Assembly: GCA_013178165.1 (NCBI GenBank)
Contig: JABLXG010000005.1
Location: 124,001 to 188,000 of the forward strand
Reading direction: 5' to 3'
Length of the DNA: 64,000 bases
From: Anaerolineae bacterium
GTDB lineage: Bacteria > Chloroflexota > Anaerolineae > Aggregatilineales > Ch27
Shown: positions 36,253 to 45,450 of the stretch, piece by piece
How positions within the stretch are numbered: the stretch's first letter is position 1
How the letters are laid out: each line of letters opens with the position of its first letter
Program-made: the position numbers and the translations under genes
The notes under the pieces: model-generated
Databases searched by the model: none
What the model saw: only the letters and a program-made list of their open reading frames with translations
Told to the model about the DNA's origin: nothing

Positions 36253-36888
36253 ATGAGTGCGACCGCGATCACCAATGACGAGCAGGACCTGATCCGGCGG
36301 CTGCAGGCAGGCGAGCAGGCGGCTTACGCGGAGATGGTCGAGCGTTACGCCGGGCGGATCTATAACCTGGCCCTGCGCTTGATGGGCGACGAAGCCGCTG
36401 CGGAAGACGTGCTGCAGGAAACTTTCCTCAGCGCCTTCCGCGCCATCGACCGCTTTGAGGGCCGCTCCCAGCTGGGCACATGGCTGTACCGTATCGCCAA
36501 CAACACCGCCCTGATGCAGCTGCGCAAAAAGGAACCGGCTACCTTCTCCCTGGATTCTCCCCTGGAGACCGACGAAGGCGATCAGATTCCGCGCCAGTTC
36601 TTTGACTTCTGCTGCCTGCCGGAACGCGATCTGCTCAGCGATGAGGCCCGCGCGGAGATGCGCGCCGCCATCGACGCCCTGCCGGAAAGCCTGCGCGTCG
36701 TATTTGTGCTGCGCGACATCGAGGGTCTGAGCACCCGCGAGACCGCCGATACGCTTGGCCTGAGCGTCCCGGCGGTCAAGACACGGCTGATGCGGGCCAG
36801 GCTGGCCCTGCGCGAGCGGCTCGCCACCTACTTTGCCCGCAGCGCGATCTCCAATGAAACCGGCGAACCCATCACCCCCACCACCTGA
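36253..36888 (+). CDS. ECF-family sigma factor (RpoE/SigW-like)
   Basis: The 211-residue protein has region 2 (A-A-E-D-V-L-Q-E-T-F-L-S-A-F and L-G-T-W-L-Y-R-I-A-N-N) and region 4 (L-P-E-S-L-R-V-V-F-V-L-R-D-I-E-G-L-S-T-R-E-T-A-D, then L-S-V-P-A-V-K-T-R). A zinc-finger anti-sigma gene lies 1.4 kb downstream, separated by a secreted hydrolase, so the three probably form one unit. A housekeeping promoter is not obvious. Target promoters are unknown. Confidence 0.93.
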   Translation: MSATAITNDEQDLIRRLQAGEQAAYAEMVERYAGRIYNLALRLMGDEAAAEDVLQETFLSAFRAIDRFEGRSQLGTWLYRIANNTALMQLRKKEPATFSLDSPLETDEGDQIPRQFFDFCCLPERDLLSDEARAEMRAAIDALPESLRVVFVLRDIEGLSTRETADTLGLSVPAVKTRLMRARLALRERLATYFARSAISNETGEPITPTT

Positions 36889-36934
36889 CGCCGGCTGGCA
36901 AGTCTCCTGTCTGGTGCGGAAAGGATGCACTTCC

Positions 36935-38194
36935 ATGCGTACACGGTGGTTATCCCTGGCGATCCTGGCGATCTTCCTTGCGCCACTGGCTGTTCAGGCC
37001 CAGCGACCGGACGCCCCGCCCTATGCCCGGCGCGGGCCATATCCGGTCGGCACGCAGGAGATCACGATCCCGGCAGGTGAGACAGCGGGTGTGGAAATCG
37101 GGCCGCTGGAGGCGACGATCTGGTATCCTGCCCTCAACCCGGAGGAAGCGGAGGAAGCAACCCGCTATCAGGTTGGGCTGTTCTTTCTGCCAGGCCGCGC
37201 CCTGCGGGATGCCCCGCCGGATACCGAACATGGCCCCTACCCGCTGGTGATCTTCTCCCACGGCAGTGGTGGGCTGCGCTACCAGAGCCTGTACCTGACC
37301 GAGCACCTGGCCTCATACGGCTTCGTCGTGCTGGCCGCCGATCACCCCGGCAACACCCTGCTGGATGCTCTGCGCACCCCGGCGGATACCCTCACCGGGA
37401 TGATCCGCAACTTTGCCACCCGCCCCCTGGACATCCTGCGCCAGATCGCCTACCTGGACGAGGTCAGCGCCGCCGATGGGCCACTGGCCGGGCTGGTGGA
37501 TATGGAGCGCATTGCCGTCGCCGGGCACTCTTTCGGCGGCTATACGGCCCTGGCCGCCGGGGGTGCACGGCTGGACTTCGCCGCCCTGGATGCCTGGTGC
37601 CGCGATCCACAAATCACGCCGCTGGCCGCCGATCTTCCCGCGCCGGAGCGCGACCGTCTCCAGTTGCGGCGGGAAGTCTGCTTCGTCCAGGAAGCAGAAG
37701 CACAGATCGCCGCGCTGCGCGGTTTCGATGCGCCGCCTGACGGCCTGTGGCCGTCCACTACCGACCCGCGCATCGACGCGGTGGTGCTGATGGCACCCTA
37801 TAATGCGCCGATCTTCGGCCCGGCAGGTCTGGCCGCGCTGGAGGTCCCGGCGTTCGTGCTGGTTGGCTCAGCGGATACCACAACCTACCCGCAGCGGGAT
37901 GCTTACGCCATCTACCACGACATTGCCAGCGGCGAGCGGACCCTGGCCGTATTTGAGAACGCCTCCCACTACCTGTTCGTGGATGCCTGCAGCGAGGCTG
38001 CCATCCGGCTGGGGCAGTACAGCCGCTGCTCCGATGCCGTGTGGGACATGACCCGCGCCCATGACCTGATCAACCACCTGACTACTGCCTTCCTGCTGGC
38101 GCACCTGAACGATGATCCGGACGCCGCGGCGGCGCTCCAGCCAGCAGCGGTTGACTTCACAGGGGTGATCTATCGGCGCGAAAGTGAACAATGA
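36935..38194 (+). CDS. Secreted alpha/beta hydrolase, PAF-acetylhydrolase/dienelactone-hydrolase-like
   Basis: The 419-residue product starts with a signal peptide (M-R-T-R-W then hydrophobic core, cleavage after V-Q-A). The nucleophile is in V-A-G-H-S-F-G-G-Y (G-x-S-x-G). The acid is probably the D in V-G-S-A-D-T-T, and the histidine in N-A-S-H-Y. The oxyanion region is F-S-H-G-S-G-G-L. It resembles lipases and PAF-AH enzymes that act on ester bonds of small lipids. It sits between an ECF sigma gene and its likely zinc-finger anti-sigma gene, possibly as part of the response. Confidence 0.85.
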   Translation: MRTRWLSLAILAIFLAPLAVQAQRPDAPPYARRGPYPVGTQEITIPAGETAGVEIGPLEATIWYPALNPEEAEEATRYQVGLFFLPGRALRDAPPDTEHGPYPLVIFSHGSGGLRYQSLYLTEHLASYGFVVLAADHPGNTLLDALRTPADTLTGMIRNFATRPLDILRQIAYLDEVSAADGPLAGLVDMERIAVAGHSFGGYTALAAGGARLDFAALDAWCRDPQITPLAADLPAPERDRLQLRREVCFVQEAEAQIAALRGFDAPPDGLWPSTTDPRIDAVVLMAPYNAPIFGPAGLAALEVPAFVLVGSADTTTYPQRDAYAIYHDIASGERTLAVFENASHYLFVDACSEAAIRLGQYSRCSDAVWDMTRAHDLINHLTTAFLLAHLNDDPDAAAALQPAAVDFTGVIYRRESEQ

Positions 38195-38283
38195 GCAGTC
38201 TGCAACCAAATGCGCCCTGTTGCACCTAACAGAGTAAATCAGCGCCGCACTGCTGCGGCGTGAGAGAAAGCAGAAATCAGGGA

Positions 38284-38577
38284 ATGACCGAGCGTGCCCA
38301 TCATGACCACGACCGGAGCGAGTGCCGCCGCCTGCTTTCCAGCCTGTCGGACTACGTGGACGGCGAGCTGGACGACGCCCTGTGCCAGGCGATTGAGGCG
38401 CACATGGCCGAATGCGAGGATTGCCGGATCGTGGTCAATACACTGACCAGGACAGTTGAGCTGTACCACACCGCGCCTGCGCCCGACTTGCCACAGGATG
38501 TCCGCCTGCGGCTGTACAAGACGCTCAAGCTGGAGGATTTCATTGCCAGCAAACCGCCCGACGCGGCGGAAGAGTAA
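38284..38577 (+). CDS. Zinc-finger anti-sigma factor (ZAS type)
   Basis: The 97-residue protein has the zinc-associated anti-sigma motif: an early C (S-E-C-R-R-L), then the H-M-A-E-C-E-D-C box (H-x3-C-x2-C). Helices around it should wrap sigma region 4. There is no membrane helix, so it is soluble, unlike the RskA-type partner at 10356. It probably controls the ECF sigma factor at 36253. ATG 38284 is preferred to an upstream GTG/ATG at 38260. Confidence 0.85.
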   Translation: MTERAHHDHDRSECRRLLSSLSDYVDGELDDALCQAIEAHMAECEDCRIVVNTLTRTVELYHTAPAPDLPQDVRLRLYKTLKLEDFIASKPPDAAEE

Positions 38578-38662
38578 AACCACTGCTCTGCAGCCAGCGA
38601 AAAACGTCACCCCGGCGCCGCTATGCCGGGTCGCCGGCCTCCCGGCAAGGCTGGATTTGCCC

Positions 38663-38691
38663 TTGAATCCACCCCAGCGATCGGCTAGAAT
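38663..38691 (+). promoter_or_regulatory. Promoter of rpsB
   Basis: TTGAAT (38663-38668), 17 bases and TAGAAT (38686-38691). Confidence 0.75.
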
Positions 38692-38751
38692 ACCCCTCCG
38701 GGCTGCGCTGATGCAGCCCTAATCTCACACGCCCCGACTGCGTCTGTGTTG

Positions 38752-38772
38752 CCCGCGTAAGACGCGGGTTTT
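38752..38772 (+). terminator. Attenuator-like hairpin in the rpsB leader
   Basis: CCCGCG-TAAGA-CGCGGG followed by TTTT lies inside the roughly 130-base rpsB leader. It could attenuate transcription or act in S2 feedback. Confidence 0.4.
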
Positions 38773-38829
38773 CCGCGCGGGGTGACGGGCGTGAACGCCT
38801 AAACACAAGTGTAGCTGGAGGACTCACCC

Positions 38830-39666
38830 ATGCCTGTTGTTTCGATGAGAAACCTGCTGGAAACGGGCGTCCACTTCGGGCATCGCGCCCGGCGCTGGAA
38901 CCCCAAGATGAAGCCGTACATCTTCACCGAGCGTAACGGCATCCACATCATCGACCTGCAGCAGACCGTCCCGCAGATTGACAAAGCCTACGAGGTGGTG
39001 CGCGATACCGTCGCCCGTGGCGGCACCGTCCTTTTCGTCGGGACCAAGCGCCAGGCGCAGGAAACAATTGCCCAGGAAGCGACCCGCTGCCAGATGCCCT
39101 ATGTCAACCAGCGCTGGCTGGGTGGCACGCTCACCAACTGGCGTACCATCCATGAGCGCATCGACGCCCTCAAGCGCCTGGAAGCCGAGCGTGACTCCGG
39201 CGCGTGGGACCGCCTGACCAAGAAGGAAGCGCTCCTGCTCAGCCGCGAGGTGGCCAACCTGCAGGAACGCCTGGGCGGTATCCGCGAGATGAAGACCCTG
39301 CCCGACCTGCTCTTCGTGATCGATGTCAACCGGGAAGCGACCGCAATCAAAGAAGCCAACACGCTCAACATCCCGGTCATCGCTGTGGTCGATACCAACT
39401 GCGATCCAGATGTGGTGGACTACATCATCGCCGGTAACGATGATGCCATCCGCGCCATCCGCCTGATCACCAAGACAATCGCCGACGCTGTCCTGGAAGG
39501 CCTGGATATGCGCAAGGTGTACGAGGAAGACGAAGCCGCCGTGCCAACCCAGGATTACCGGGTGCGTGACGAAGATTATGAAGATGAGGAAGATTACCTG
39601 GGTGCTTCTACCCTGGCTAATCTCCGCGGCATTGAGAACCTTTTCGAAGACGAGGATGAACGCTAG
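38830..39666 (+). CDS. rpsB: 30S ribosomal protein S2
   Basis: The 278-residue protein starts [17 protein letters not shown] and has R-W-N-P-K-M, G-G-T-L-T-N-W and the P-D-L-L-F-V-I-D box, all typical S2. A very acidic C-terminal extension ([15 protein letters not shown] and the end E-D-E-D-E-R) goes beyond the usual length by about 40 residues. It is first in rpsB-tsf, with a promoter and structured leader upstream. Confidence 0.97.
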   Translation: MPVVSMRNLLETGVHFGHRARRWNPKMKPYIFTERNGIHIIDLQQTVPQIDKAYEVVRDTVARGGTVLFVGTKRQAQETIAQEATRCQMPYVNQRWLGGTLTNWRTIHERIDALKRLEAERDSGAWDRLTKKEALLLSREVANLQERLGGIREMKTLPDLLFVIDVNREATAIKEANTLNIPVIAVVDTNCDPDVVDYIIAGNDDAIRAIRLITKTIADAVLEGLDMRKVYEEDEAAVPTQDYRVRDEDYEDEEDYLGASTLANLRGIENLFEDEDER

Positions 39667-39824
39667 GATCAGCTGTCCGTAAGTCGGCGGGGGCCAACAG
39701 GGGGCAACTTCCCGGCCCTGAACGCCACCACTGTTACGGATGGCTTCCAGGCGCTATGCATTGTGTTCAATCACCTGCGGTGGCCTGAATGGCGCTGCAG
39801 CGGGGAAGCAGAGGATCATACCCT

Positions 39825-40442
39825 ATGGAAATCACTGCCAGCATGGTCAAGGAACTACGCGAACTGACTGGCGCGGGACCGCTGGATTGCAAGAAAGCCC
39901 TGACGGAATTTGGCGGCGATATGGAGCGTGCTGCCCAGTTCCTGCGGGAAAAGGGTCTGGCCAAGGCCGCCAAGAAGGCTGGCCGTGCCACTAATGAGGG
40001 CCTGATCGAAACCTACCTGCACCACAACCGTCGCGTTGGCGTGATGGTGCAACTGAACTGCGAAACGGACTTCGTGGCCAAGACGCCGCGGTTCCAGGAA
40101 CTGGCTCACAACCTGGCCCTGCACATCGCTAACCTGGCACCCCGGTACATCCGGCGCGAGGACGTGCCCGCCGCCCTGATCGAAGAGGAAAAAGCCGGCC
40201 AGCGGGCGCGCGCCCTGGAGGAAGGCAAGCCGGCCAATGTGGTTGACAAGATCATCGAGGGCCGCATGACCAAGTTCTACCAGGACCTCGTCCTGCTGGA
40301 ACAGGAATTCCTCCTGGACGATAGCAAGACGGTTGCCGACCTGATTCAGGAAGCCATCGCCGACCTGGGCGAGAACATCCAGGTCACCCGCTTTGCCCGC
40401 TTCGCCCTGGGCGAAGATCAGGCGGAAGGCGAAGAGGCCTAG
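39825..40442 (+). CDS. tsf: Elongation factor Ts
   Basis: The 205-residue protein has the signature V-K-E-L-R-E-L-T-G-A-G-P-L-D-C-K-K-A-L and the N-C-E-T-D-F-V-A core. The short form, about 200 residues, lacks one half of the E. coli core, as in Thermus and many Chloroflexota. Start ATG 39825 has GAGG 9 bases upstream; the earlier frame start at 39789 gives no homology. It exchanges GDP for GTP on EF-Tu. It ends just before an intrinsic terminator. Confidence 0.96.
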   Translation: MEITASMVKELRELTGAGPLDCKKALTEFGGDMERAAQFLREKGLAKAAKKAGRATNEGLIETYLHHNRRVGVMVQLNCETDFVAKTPRFQELAHNLALHIANLAPRYIRREDVPAALIEEEKAGQRARALEEGKPANVVDKIIEGRMTKFYQDLVLLEQEFLLDDSKTVADLIQEAIADLGENIQVTRFARFALGEDQAEGEEA

Positions 40443-40464
40443 AGGCTGCTACGATGAGGACCGA

Positions 40465-40500
40465 ACGGGGGATTGGGGCTAACCTGATCCCCCGTTTTTT
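40465..40500 (+). terminator. Intrinsic terminator after tsf
   Basis: ACGGGGGAT pairs perfectly with ATCCCCCGT across a 13-base loop and is followed by T6 (40495-40500). Confidence 0.9.
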
Positions 40501-40547
40501 GCGCCGCACCATTACGCCGCACTTGAGTACCGCATCAACCACAATAA

Positions 40548-41300
<753 letters not shown>

Positions 41301-41372
41301 CGCCGCCTCATCCGCCCTGGCCGGGCGCAGGGTCAACGATCCGGACGATACCCTCAGAGCGCCGGAGGTCAC

Positions 41373-41951
41373 GTGAGCATCCCCCCTCTGTACACTGCCC
41401 GGCTGGTCATCCGCCAGTACCGGCCTGCAGATCTGGAAGCCCGCCATGCCCTGATGGCGGAAGCCTTCGGCAGCGATGACACGCTGGAAGACACCCGCCG
41501 CTGGCTGGACTGGACACTCGCTGGCTACCGCGAACTGGCCCGTCTGTACCAGCCGCCTTATGGCGATTATGCCGTCGCCCTGCGCGGGGATGATGTCGCG
41601 ATCGGCTCAGTCGGGCTGGTCCCTGCCTGCGTGCCGTGGGGAGCGCTGCGCGGCGAAGCGGGGCCGCACCTGATCACGCCGGAGTTCGGGTTGTTCTGGG
41701 CGATCCGGACGGCGCATCAACGGCGGGGTTACGCCACCGAAGCAGCCCGCGCTCTGGTCGAGTTTGCCTTCGCCGGGCTGAACGTCCGGCGGCTGGTCGC
41801 CACCACCGAATATGACAACAGCGCTTCCCAGGCGGTGATGCGCCGCCTGGGTATGACGCTCCACCACAACCCCGGCCCGGAGCCGCCCTGGTTCCAGGTC
41901 GTCGGCGTGCTGGAGCATCCTGCCGGGTCAGGAGGAGAATCACCGGCATGA
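41373..41951 (+). CDS. GNAT acetyltransferase, RimJ/RimL type
   Basis: A 192-residue protein beginning T-A-R-L-V-I-R-Q-Y-R (typical RimJ/RimL start), with the acetyl-CoA loop R-R-G-Y-A-T-E-A-A and the end V-A-T-T-E-Y-D-N-S-A-S-Q-A-V-M-R-R-L-G-M. GTG 41373 is the start, preceded by GGAGG. The acceptor may be a protein N-terminus or a small molecule. Confidence 0.85.
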   Translation: MSIPPLYTARLVIRQYRPADLEARHALMAEAFGSDDTLEDTRRWLDWTLAGYRELARLYQPPYGDYAVALRGDDVAIGSVGLVPACVPWGALRGEAGPHLITPEFGLFWAIRTAHQRRGYATEAARALVEFAFAGLNVRRLVATTEYDNSASQAVMRRLGMTLHHNPGPEPPWFQVVGVLEHPAGSGGESPA

Positions 41952-42007
41952 TCGGCGCAGTCCTGCCGCGCTCGCCGCTTGGCGCGGAGGTTGCCCGCCT
42001 TTTTCCC

Positions 42008-42544
42008 TCACCTTCCGGAGGCCTCACCCGGAATTCCCCACCCGTCGTTCCCCGGTCTCCACTTCAAGATCAGTCCCTCTGCGGGCAGGCTGGCTGCGAT
42101 CTGGGCCAGCGTGCGCCCATCTTCGGGATGCACATAATCTGGGGCGAGGTCGGCCAGCGGACGGGCTACATGGCTGAAGCGGACGATATCCCGATCCGGC
42201 ACGTGCCAGGGTTTCTCTCCGAAGTCAAAGACGGCGTCATCCCACAGGCTGATGTCCAGATCGATTGTGCGCGGGGCGTTCTTGTTGGCCGGATCGCGCA
42301 CGCGCCCCAGCGCCTGCTCAATCGGCACGATCACCGCCGCGCGGAAGGCCTCCGGCGTCAGGTCGGTTTCCACCAGCACCGCCGTGTTGAGGAAGTTCGC
42401 CTGCTCGGTGAAGCCGACCGGGGCCGTCTCATAGACAGGTGAGACAGCGATCAGCCGCGTCCTGGCCCGTAGCAGATCCAGGCACGCCCGCAGGTTGGCC
42501 GCCGGGTTGATGTTAGAGCCAAGCGACAGGTAGACGCGGTGCAT
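42008..42544 (-). CDS. folK: 2-amino-4-hydroxy-6-hydroxymethyldihydropteridine pyrophosphokinase
   Basis: The 178-residue protein begins H-R-V-Y-L-S-L-G-S-N-I, has the pterin-binding Y-E-T-A-P-V-G region and R-T-I-D-L-D-I-S-L-W, the HPPK signature. It transfers pyrophosphate to the pterin in folate synthesis. ATG 42544 is chosen from homology; the frame runs on to 42571, into the end of folB. It lies 10 bp after the folB stop, so the two are likely coupled. Confidence 0.95.
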   Translation of the reverse strand: MHRVYLSLGSNINPAANLRACLDLLRARTRLIAVSPVYETAPVGFTEQANFLNTAVLVETDLTPEAFRAAVIVPIEQALGRVRDPANKNAPRTIDLDISLWDDAVFDFGEKPWHVPDRDIVRFSHVARPLADLAPDYVHPEDGRTLAQIAASLPAEGLILKWRPGNDGWGIPGEASGR

Positions 42545-42554
42545 CCGGGGCAGC

Positions 42555-42989
42555 TCAGCCTTCATCCACACGCTCCGGTGGTGCTTCCGGCGCGGGTTTG
42601 GCGGCCTTCCGGTGGGCTTTTTTCGGCAGGAAGTCGCGGCGCCGCCGGGTGATGATCACCCCCACGCTATCAGTGAAGCGCAGCGCGCCCGGCTTGTACA
42701 CGGCCACCCTGATCTTCTCAACACCGCACTCTGTAATGGCAACGCGCGCGATGGCCGTCGCCAACGCCTCGACGGTGTTGAAGCGTGCGCCATCCACCGC
42801 CCGGATCACGGCCTTGTTGACCGTGCGGTAGTTGAGCAGGTCGGCGGGATTGTCGCTGGCCCCCGCCGGGCGCAGATCGGTGGACAGCCACATGCTGATC
42901 ACGACATCCTGCATCTCGCGCAGCTCGTGCTCGGCAAAGCCGATGTAGCAGCGCAGGCGCAGGTTCTGGATGTGGATGAGGTCTTTCAT
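42555..42989 (-). CDS. folB: Dihydroneopterin aldolase
   Basis: The 144-residue protein begins I-H-I-Q-N-L-R-L-R-C-Y-I-G-F, with the V-N-K-A-V and F-N-T-V-E-A-L-A core of FolB. It ends with a basic Lys/Arg/Pro tail of about 30 residues that is not part of the usual enzyme. GGAGGAG before ATG 42989 gives the start. It cleaves dihydroneopterin to 6-hydroxymethyldihydropterin, the substrate of the next gene product, FolK. It is divergent from folE. Confidence 0.92.
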   Translation of the reverse strand: MKDLIHIQNLRLRCYIGFAEHELREMQDVVISMWLSTDLRPAGASDNPADLLNYRTVNKAVIRAVDGARFNTVEALATAIARVAITECGVEKIRVAVYKPGALRFTDSVGVIITRRRRDFLPKKAHRKAAKPAPEAPPERVDEG

Positions 42990-43083
42990 GCCGTTTCTCC
43001 TCCGCTCAGTAGTTTCGATCATACAGCAGGACGCCCGGCATTCCCATGTGCAGCAAAGCGCATGAGAATTCGATAATAAAACC

Positions 43084-43210
43084 GGGCGGGGGCTTCCTAA
43101 TTCACCCTGTCTATGCTATCGTAAGGATACGAAGTGTACAGGATTTGTACATATATTGACCGATGAATCTATGACGGATGTGCAGATCGGCGTTGGATGT
43201 TACGATCTGC
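43084..43210 (+). promoter_or_regulatory. Structured intergenic region before folE
   Basis: Two TGTACA words, spaced TGTACA-N5-TGTACA (about 43136-43152), follow a small TCGTA-AGGA-TACGA hairpin. Downstream, GCAGATCG (43182-43189) and CGATCTGC (43203-43210) form an 8-bp stem in the leader. These could be operator and leader elements, but I cannot match a known riboswitch. Confidence 0.4.
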
Positions 43211-43242
43211 TCACCGCCGAAACAGGAGGGAGAACATTCATC

Positions 43243-43899
43243 ATGAGCGACATTCAGGTATTTAACGGCAACAAGACTCAGTTCCTGGAAGAATACGACA
43301 TTGACCTCAACCTGAGCCTGGATTGTACGACGGTCGAGGAATCAGTGCGCATGCTCCTCAAAGCGGTAGGCGAGAATCCAGATCGCGATGGCCTGCTCAA
43401 TACGCCCAAGCGCGTGGCCCGCATGTACGAGGAGCTGCTAGCTGGTTATTACACCGACCCGGAGAAGGTGATCAATGACGCCCTGTTTGATGTCGAGTAC
43501 CAGGAGATGGTGCTGGTCACCGATATCGAATTCTACTCGCTGTGCGAGCATCACATGCTGCCATTCGTCGGGCGGGCGCACGTCGGCTACATCCCGCGCG
43601 ACAAAGTGGTAGGGCTATCCAAGATTCCGCGCATTGTCGATCTCTTCGCCCGCCGTCTGCAGGTGCAGGAACGGATGACCGCCCAGATCGCCAACTTCCT
43701 GATGGACACGCTCAACCCGCTAGGCGTGGGTGTGGTGGTGGAAGGCGCGCACATGTGCGCCATGATGCGCGGCGTCAAGAAGCACAACGCCCGCATGATC
43801 ACCAGCCACCTGCTCGGCGCTTTTGAGACCAACGAGAAGACCCGCAACGAGTTTCTCAGCCATGTCCAGCGTTCGCTGGGCACGGAGAGCCTGATCTAG
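43243..43899 (+). CDS. folE: GTP cyclohydrolase I
   Basis: The 218-residue protein carries the zinc cysteine and histidines in L-C-E-H-H-M-L-P-F and the second cysteine in H-M-C-A-M-M-R-G-V, with Q-E-R-M-T in the active site. It converts GTP to dihydroneopterin triphosphate, the first step of folate synthesis, supplying folB and folK on the other strand. ATG 43243 has GGAGG about 13 bases upstream. An earlier in-frame ATG at 43156 would extend into a leader with stems, so is rejected. Confidence 0.96.
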   Translation: MSDIQVFNGNKTQFLEEYDIDLNLSLDCTTVEESVRMLLKAVGENPDRDGLLNTPKRVARMYEELLAGYYTDPEKVINDALFDVEYQEMVLVTDIEFYSLCEHHMLPFVGRAHVGYIPRDKVVGLSKIPRIVDLFARRLQVQERMTAQIANFLMDTLNPLGVGVVVEGAHMCAMMRGVKKHNARMITSHLLGAFETNEKTRNEFLSHVQRSLGTESLI

Positions 43900-43935
43900 G
43901 CAGGACGCTGCCCCCGGCAAACAGGCCGGCCAGGC

Positions 43936-43987
43936 CGAAAACCGCCTCTACCGGCGCCACCGATGGCCCGGGGCGAGGCGGTTTTCG
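43936..43987 (+). terminator. Intrinsic terminator 1 after folE
   Basis: A perfect 13-bp stem, CGAAAACCGCCTC (43936-43948) with GAGGCGGTTTTCG (43975-43987), where the second arm contains TTTT. Confidence 0.75.
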
Positions 43988-44003
43988 TTGGCGGGGATCA
44001 AAA

Positions 44004-44031
44004 AAGCCCCGGGCAGGAGGGGCTTTTTTTT
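44004..44031 (+). terminator. Intrinsic terminator 2 after folE
   Basis: AAGCCCC and GGGGCTT with a short loop, followed by a run of T. Two terminators in tandem isolate folE from downstream. Confidence 0.9.
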
Positions 44032-44039
44032 GCATTTGT

Positions 44040-44218
44040 GGTTCAGTGTTTGTCACCCCACAGCGTTTCGAATCCTCGCTGTACAATTGGGGACTTGACC
44101 GTTTGCACCCGAATTTCATCCTGTTATGTCAAAACCCCAACCGTTCTCACGCTTCAAATGCTAAACACCATGCATGCCTCTTCCAGTGATACTTGTCCTC
44201 CGTCATCCACCGTCAACC
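44040..44218. other. Gene-free AT-richer stretch before the nuclease gene 3' end
   Basis: No reading frame, RNA or clear promoter is visible here. The composition falls to that of the adjacent low-GC gene, so the acquired segment may begin near the terminators. Confidence 0.5.
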
Positions 44219-45418
44219 CTAATCAAATTCGATCCGCATCAGGTGTTCGTTAAGCTGTGGCAAGATCTCGCACCTAAAATGATCCCACTTAGGCTCGATG
44301 ATCTGCACCAAATCTTCGAGCGAGGCGCCCTCATAATCATTCGGTCGCAAAAACTGCATTTTGTAGAGCGTTGACCACTTCTGAGTTAAGTTGCGTCGGC
44401 AACCTCTGAACACATCTCGATTTTTATCGGCATGTGCGAAGATGGCCTCACGAATATACTGGTGCTGCGACTCCGCTGGGCCGAGCAAAAGGTGTAGGCT
44501 GAGACTATTGCGGTCGTTACGGAATTCGACAGTCATTAGCGCGGAGCTAGAGGGCCAAGCCACACCCGTGTTGAATTCGGCCCTCTCTTTCCAATCCCTT
44601 AGAATGAAATTAATATAGACCTTTGAATGACGTTCTAACCTGAGTGACGGTGTATTGTCTACGAGATTGCGAAGATACTCAGATAATTCCTGCTGTAAAT
44701 TGGGCATGTGCTCGATGATCAGGTCAATGGCTGCTTTGTGAGTGCGGTAAATCTTTCGGCACAGTTCCGCAATATCGGATTCGCTCACGATATATCTCCT
44801 TAACATGGTCGCATAATGGCGCATTATGGTGTTGACATCAGCTTCCAGCAGCGATTCTCGCGCGTTACGGACGTGTTCCACAATCTCCAACACCTGTCCA
44901 TAACTGAGTGGAATGTAGGGACTATCGTCGTCAGCCGGTGGGATGCCATCCGGCGTCAAATACACGGGGATGATCGCCTTGGTATCTGGGAAACGCTGTT
45001 TGGCACTTTGCAAGTAACGCCCAAGCTGGTTGTCGTGCTCTCCACTGAAGATCTTGTTCTCGATGATGCATACCAACCCACTGGCCGCGTCGTAAATAAG
45101 AATGTCAATATTCTGTACCTCGCGCTCAACGACGGCATCGGAAAGGTCGGCAACATTGATAGCTATGGGCGTAACCGGCGGCTCATCAGCAGCCGATAGG
45201 ACACACACCAGAAAGCGCTTGAGAAAGGTGTCACCTAGGCCATGCTTTTCAGCGGGATTGAGCAAAAATGCCAGAAAATTTGAATGGCGTAGTTCCTGGC
45301 GTACTGCTCCTATTGCCTCAAAGATGTTGAACTCGGCAATCAGCGATTCCAGCCGATCAAGGCTTGAATTGTCGACGACGAAGGCTTCAAGCTGACTAAT
45401 CTGCTGCTTTGTATCCAT
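44219..45418 (-). CDS. PD-(D/E)XK nuclease superfamily protein (PDDEXK_4-like)
   Basis: The 399-residue protein has the restriction-endonuclease core near residues 85-130: N-I-D-I-L-I-Y (metal aspartate), then I-I-E-N-K-I-F (the E-x-K pair), followed by Q-L-G-R-Y. This layout fits PDDEXK_4 (PF14281) proteins, which are scattered by horizontal transfer and of uncertain role. Its composition is much lower in GC than its neighbours and no methylase or partner is beside it, so this is probably a mobile or defence-related singleton. GGGAG before ATG 45418 gives the start. Confidence 0.8.
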   Translation of the reverse strand: MDTKQQISQLEAFVVDNSSLDRLESLIAEFNIFEAIGAVRQELRHSNFLAFLLNPAEKHGLGDTFLKRFLVCVLSAADEPPVTPIAINVADLSDAVVEREVQNIDILIYDAASGLVCIIENKIFSGEHDNQLGRYLQSAKQRFPDTKAIIPVYLTPDGIPPADDDSPYIPLSYGQVLEIVEHVRNARESLLEADVNTIMRHYATMLRRYIVSESDIAELCRKIYRTHKAAIDLIIEHMPNLQQELSEYLRNLVDNTPSLRLERHSKVYINFILRDWKERAEFNTGVAWPSSSALMTVEFRNDRNSLSLHLLLGPAESQHQYIREAIFAHADKNRDVFRGCRRNLTQKWSTLYKMQFLRPNDYEGASLEDLVQIIEPKWDHFRCEILPQLNEHLMRIEFD

Positions 45419-45450
45419 GATCACTCCCGCCCCCATTATATCTATATCCC

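Noticed and set aside
43156-43242. N-terminal extension of folE
   Set aside because: It would place 29 extra residues over a leader with an 8-bp hairpin, and the strong GGAGG lies after it.
43084-43242. Tetrahydrofolate riboswitch before folE
   Set aside because: Stems are present, but the conserved THF-riboswitch core sequence is not found.
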